64,000 nt of DNA from Aplysia californica (lineage: Eukaryota > Mollusca > Gastropoda > Aplysiida > Aplysiidae): positions 200,158 through 264,157 of the forward strand of contig NW_004797305.1 in assembly GCF_000002075.1 (NCBI RefSeq). The letters run 5' to 3'. Each line of letters starts with the position of its first letter. The first letter of the stretch is position 1. A program made the translations under genes and the position numbers. The notes beneath the pieces were generated by a model. It ran no database searches, was not told the origin of the DNA, and saw only the letters and a list, made by a program, of their open reading frames with translations. Of the stretch, positions 1-64,000 are shown piece by piece.

Positions 1-109
1 CCAGCAGACCCTCTGAGAACACTCAGAAACATTTTCAGCTTCCGTGGAAGCATACAGTGCAAGCTGCGGATTTCACGCACTCAAACACTATCAAACTGAC
101 AAGATCGTT

Positions 110-230
110 CACTGTCTATAGCTGGGTACACATTTCCACCTTTCCCAAGGACACAACGTTGGGCCCCTGACGGGATTCGTACCCACGGTTGTGAGTCCGA
201 GAGCCTAACCACTAGGCCACCGACACCATA
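110..230 (-). mobile_element. tRNA-derived SINE (5' part)
   Basis: On the minus strand the block begins with a tRNA-like head: an A-box-like TGGCCTAGTGG, a CAC-containing anticodon-like loop and a B-box-like GGTACGAATCC. It is followed by a CCTTGGGAAAGG body typical of invertebrate tRNA-SINEs. The anticodon stem is mismatched, so this is a retroposon and not a functional tRNA. A TA microsatellite sits at its head. Confidence 0.65.
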
Positions 231-282
231 TATATATATATTTATTAGATGTATTATATTTATATGTATATATGCAGGGTCC

Positions 283-720
283 ATGTGAGGCAGCGTGGTG
301 AAATCAGGCGCACGTCAAAATAAGGAAAGTCAAGAAACTGGCATTTTTCCACAGGTTTTTGAATTTTTATCAAATTTTTTGTTTTTTCGCTCAACACCTT
401 TCATGCCCATTAGAGAGCACATTTCCGTGCAGATTTCACTGAAAAACGTTGATAAAAGGCATAAAAGATATAAATTTTCAGTTTCCACAGACTCTCAAAC
501 AAAGGAAATAACTCAACTTTAGCAGCCTTTTTCTCGCTAATTTTGCATCTGAAACCAGGTGACCCCCTCCTCCTTAAATCACCAATATCTTGACTTGTAT
601 CCGAGATAAATTGATATTTTTTTCATCTCAAGCCAGGCAAATGGACAGGCTTTATGACAATACCAATAACTCCATATGCCCTAAAATTGACGAGCACCTG
701 ATTCAACCGCATTGTGGAAA
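283..720 (+). mobile_element. Family B MITE, copy 1 (near full length)
   Basis: The family B pattern starts GTGGTGAAATCAGGCGC-CGTCAAAAT and ends CACCTGATTCAACCGC, so its ends are inverted repeats of about 20 bp. The body has CTCAACACCTTT, a poly-T stretch and an ACCAGGTGACCCCC block. Length is about 440 bp. No coding capacity is seen. Other copies lie near 17.9, 24.4, 26.4, 37.5, 50.1, 60.0 and 63.4-64.0 kb. Confidence 0.7.
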
Positions 721-760
721 AAACACACACACACACATTTATATATATATGTTTAGTAGC
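720..760. repeat. (CA)n/(TA)n microsatellite
   Basis: A short CA run passes into a TA run directly at the 3' end of a family B copy. Confidence 0.8.
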
Positions 761-998
761 GTACATACTATATAAATTTTGCACATAATACATCTTAGCA
801 GTCAACCCTTGGTGTACGTGTTCACTATGTGCGTATATATATCATACATATGTATTTCAATTGAGTGTCATTATTGTATAAAATAGTGTAGGCTATGTAT
901 GGTCAACATATTACACAATCATTTTAAACGGACAGGTAGGCCTATGTAATGAATGTTGTTTCATGTTGATTTTATCGTTTTATCTTTTCGTTTAACAG

Positions 999-1009
999 GT
1001 TGAAGCATC
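999..1009 (+). other. End of 5' UTR in first coding exon
   Basis: A pyrimidine-rich tract ending TTTAACAG precedes 999, so this exon probably has an upstream non-coding exon joined to it. An in-frame TGA at 1001-1003 lies just before the ATG at 1010. This supports that ATG as the true start rather than a continuation of an upstream reading frame. I could not locate the upstream UTR exon or a promoter. Confidence 0.55.
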
Positions 1010-61819
<60,810 letters not shown>

Positions 61820-62508
61820 GTAAGTATGAATAGTGATGCGCTTAAGGTGAAATTTGCACAGAAGATTTCTTAAACTTCATTTGATATTGATGGAAGAACA
61901 TAGTCATGTCCTTTCCAGTTTTATTTTGTGACCTAAAGATGGTCTCACGTCTAATTTATTTCAAATAGTCCTTTGCTGTCAATGATAAAGAAGGCAATAC
62001 ATAAAACCAGGAGTTTTACCAAATATTGTCTGTGCAGTTTTCAATGGCGTTGTTATTGTTTCAAACTAATGTTGATCTTTTCCCTTTCGGATAGAGATCA
62101 ATTTAGAATTCAGTTGAGGCAACCAAGGCAGTCTAGCTCTTTTTAGAGTTTTAATCACCCAAGCGTTTCTTTTGTGAGCCCGTTTCTTGTTGGACTTTTG
62201 AGTTCTTCTTCCTGACCCAAGAAAATTAAGTGCTAGATCCCTCGAGAACTAGGGTCATGGAAGCGCAAGAACCAAAGTTGCTTTTTTCTCCGTGCATGAA
62301 CTTGGCTTAGTACCAGGTACCGAAGCATGAAAGACAAACTGTACATCAAGGCCAACAAGCCCAGAAGAAGATTTGAATTGACTGATTCACCCCCAGCCTG
62401 ATTTCCAGCCTTGGCCAAGTCTGTTTTATTCTTACTGGTGATAAAAGGGCGGAGGTTAGTATTCAGTGATAAATCTGTCTAATTTGAATAAAAGCCACAC
62501 GTGATATA
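61820..62508. other. Intron 19, left part: no gene seen
   Basis: No convincing exon follows the GTAAGT donor. A minus-strand open frame at 62418-62233 encodes a hydrophobic stretch (LLLGLLALMYSLSFMLRYLV) and a basic end, but has no ATG at its start. Confidence 0.4.
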
Positions 62509-62511
62509 CAG

Positions 62512-63245
62512 TGGTCTCTGCTTAAGATCATGATGTTTGGAAACAAGGAAAATGCAGAATCTTACAGGAATGGGAACTTAACAGATGCAACAAAGGGAGA
62601 ATCCACGATTAGTCATGTTTAGGCCAACAATTTGTGAAATGTCCTCCCCTTACTTTGAAATGTACTGACGTGACCCATGGGTGGGTTTATGACTTATGGC
62701 AAGCAAAGAGTGATTAACCTTGATGACCAATCATAATGGCGTGAACCATGCCATTTTCACTTATCCAGTAGCGAGTCTTAAGATCTCCGTCAGTCTTATA
62801 GCTCCTCCTGTCCAAAATTTATAGCTTTCCATCTCTCACGGTGTTCCCCTGTCTCTGTTGTAATGCATCATTGTGTTGTGACCACATCAGTTAAAATACA
62901 GTCGGTCAAGCAATTTGAGTGAAGAGACAACTGCTGCAATTGTCAGGAAAACTTATGCACCAAAGAGTTCACAGTTCGATGTAGGCCCTATATACCCACC
63001 CAGCTTGTGATGACGCTCATATGACCTTATGCAGTTGCGAGTGCTGTAAAACCTCTACTAAAAAAAACCCAAAAAACCCAGCTTGTAAAGTAAGTTCAAG
63101 TGGAGAGCTCAGATGTGTGTGTGATGTTTGGGGAAAAACGAATGCCTCGACGAGTTCACACCATGGTGTGATCTCATCAGGGGCAAACATAGTTCTGTTT
63201 CGTCGAGATTTACAAGGAAGATGTGACAGCATTCAAGAAAATTAC
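62512..63245 (-). mobile_element. Family A Tigger-like repeat, copy 4
   Basis: TA then CAGTGGTCTCTGCTTAAGAT at left is the family terminus. The body carries GGCAAGCAAAGAGTGATTAA and ACCATGGTGTGATCTCATCA. It is uninterrupted at the site where copy 2 carries a hAT MITE. It is itself interrupted by a 68-bp retroposed fragment (63009-63076). The far terminus is missing. Confidence 0.68.
63009..63076 (+). mobile_element. Retroposed 3' end of SINE family H in family A copy 4
   Basis: 68 bp with the H 3' end (ATGACCTTATGCAGTTGCGA) and an A-rich tail, flanked by a perfect 10-bp duplication CCCAGCTTGT at 62999-63008 and 63077-63086, as made by LINE machinery. Confidence 0.7.
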
Positions 63246-63429
63246 TGAAACTGAAACAATAAATGATAAATGTGAGTGACAATAAAAAAAATTTTTTGTT
63301 CATAATTTTCATCTTACCCCATATGTGTTCGTCAGTAATATTGAATCCAGATCTCATGCTTTTGACATCAAAAAGGTAATCCAAATGAATACCTTGGCCA
63401 AATGTTGAAAGCAATTAAAATAAAAGTTT

Positions 63430-63759
63430 TATTTTTTGGCTCAATACCGTTAAGTCCATTTAAAAACACATTTCTGCATGAATTTTTACTGAAAATGATT
63501 AAAAGCATGAAAAATGTAAATTTACACTTTCCAAGGACTTTCAAGTTTTGCAAGTCACCAAACTTCTCGCTAATTTTTTCTCTTACACCAGGCGACCCTC
63601 ACTTTTCTCAATTGCAAATATCTTGACTTCTATTCAATATAGATCTGTATTTTTTAAAATCAAAAGCAAGACACATGAGCAAGTTTTAAGACGATACCAA
63701 TAACTCTATATAACTCAAAAATTGACGAATGCATAATCTACCACGTTGTGACACACATT
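63430..63759 (+). mobile_element. Family B MITE, copy 8 (5'-truncated)
   Basis: Body from the GGCTCAATACCGTT block, through TTCCAAGGACTTTCAAG, to the right end ACCACGTTGTGACACA. Directly abuts the next copy. Confidence 0.68.
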
Positions 63760-64000
63760 TGTGAGGCTGCATGGGGAAATCACTCGCTCGTCAAAATAAC
63801 AAAATCGGAGAAACAGGCATCTTTCCGGCAGTTTGGAAAGTTTTATCTTATTTGTATTTTTTGGCTTAACCTCTTTTTGGTCCATATAAAAACTCATTTC
63901 CAGGTAAATTTTACTGAAAAACGTTGATTAAAGGCACAAAATGTGTCATTTTTCTGTCTCACTAATTTCATCACTGAAACCAGACGACCTCACTTCCATC
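63760..64000 (+). mobile_element. Family B MITE, copy 9 (cut by window edge)
   Basis: Starts GTGAGGCTGCATGGGGAAAT with CTCGCTCGTCAAAATAAC, in the same direction and head-to-tail with the previous copy. Confidence 0.68.

Noticed and set aside
110-230. A tRNA gene on the minus strand
   Set aside because: A and B boxes are present, but the anticodon stem does not pair properly and a SINE body follows directly, so it is a SINE head.

Overview
This is animal nuclear DNA. The window is AT-rich and dominated by non-autonomous DNA transposons, tRNA-derived SINEs and simple repeats. Short coding exons with GT/AG borders are scattered between introns of up to about 10 kb. The repeat mix (tRNA-SINEs with a CCTTGGGAAAGG-type body, mariner, hAT, piggyBac-like and Tigger-like elements, a Mag/K02A2.6-like Ty3 element, frequent TAGGCCTA) fits a marine invertebrate, most likely a gastropod mollusc. 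This placement is an inference. No bacterial-type gene, operon or CRISPR array is present.

One host gene, on the + strand, spans almost the whole window. I could chain 19 coding exons with compatible splice phases from an ATG at 1010 to a donor at 61820, giving 964 codons. The gene continues past the right edge. Residues about 1-225 are acidic and low-complexity in part. Residues about 225-589 look all-helical (ARM/HEAT-like by inference). Residues 590-860 are a tyrosine-kinase-like domain in which the catalytic residues are replaced (Lys to His, HRD to HRN, DFG to GFQ) while structural motifs remain. A C-terminal region I do not recognise follows, entered through a 19-bp microexon. I cannot name the gene.

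Everything else is intronic or flanking repeat DNA. 0-1 kb: a tRNA-SINE and a family B MITE. 3.4-4.75 kb: a decayed mariner with a DUF4817-like head. 6.3-8.0 kb: a hAT with an 8-bp target duplication, carrying part of a Tigger-like repeat (family A). 8.35-10.4 kb: an inverted-repeat element of unknown family. 13.2-14.9 kb: a hAT remnant with a BED finger. 15.1-15.96 kb: family A with a small hAT inside. 20.5-21.5 kb: an element with near-perfect inverted ends of about 38 bp, containing a TTAA element. 25.1-26.1, 30.2-32.4 and 35.8-36.7 kb: TTAA-flanked piggyBac-like elements. 29.0-29.5 kb: a gag fossil. 39.3-41.2 kb: a hAT. 41.5-44.7 kb: a LINE inserted in a family A copy. 44.9-47.2 kb: two more Tigger-like elements. 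51.3-56.2 kb: a broken Ty3/gypsy element on the minus strand. 62.5-63.2 kb: another family A copy. Family B occurs about ten times.

Several insertions can be dated relative to one another because both filled and empty sites lie in this window.
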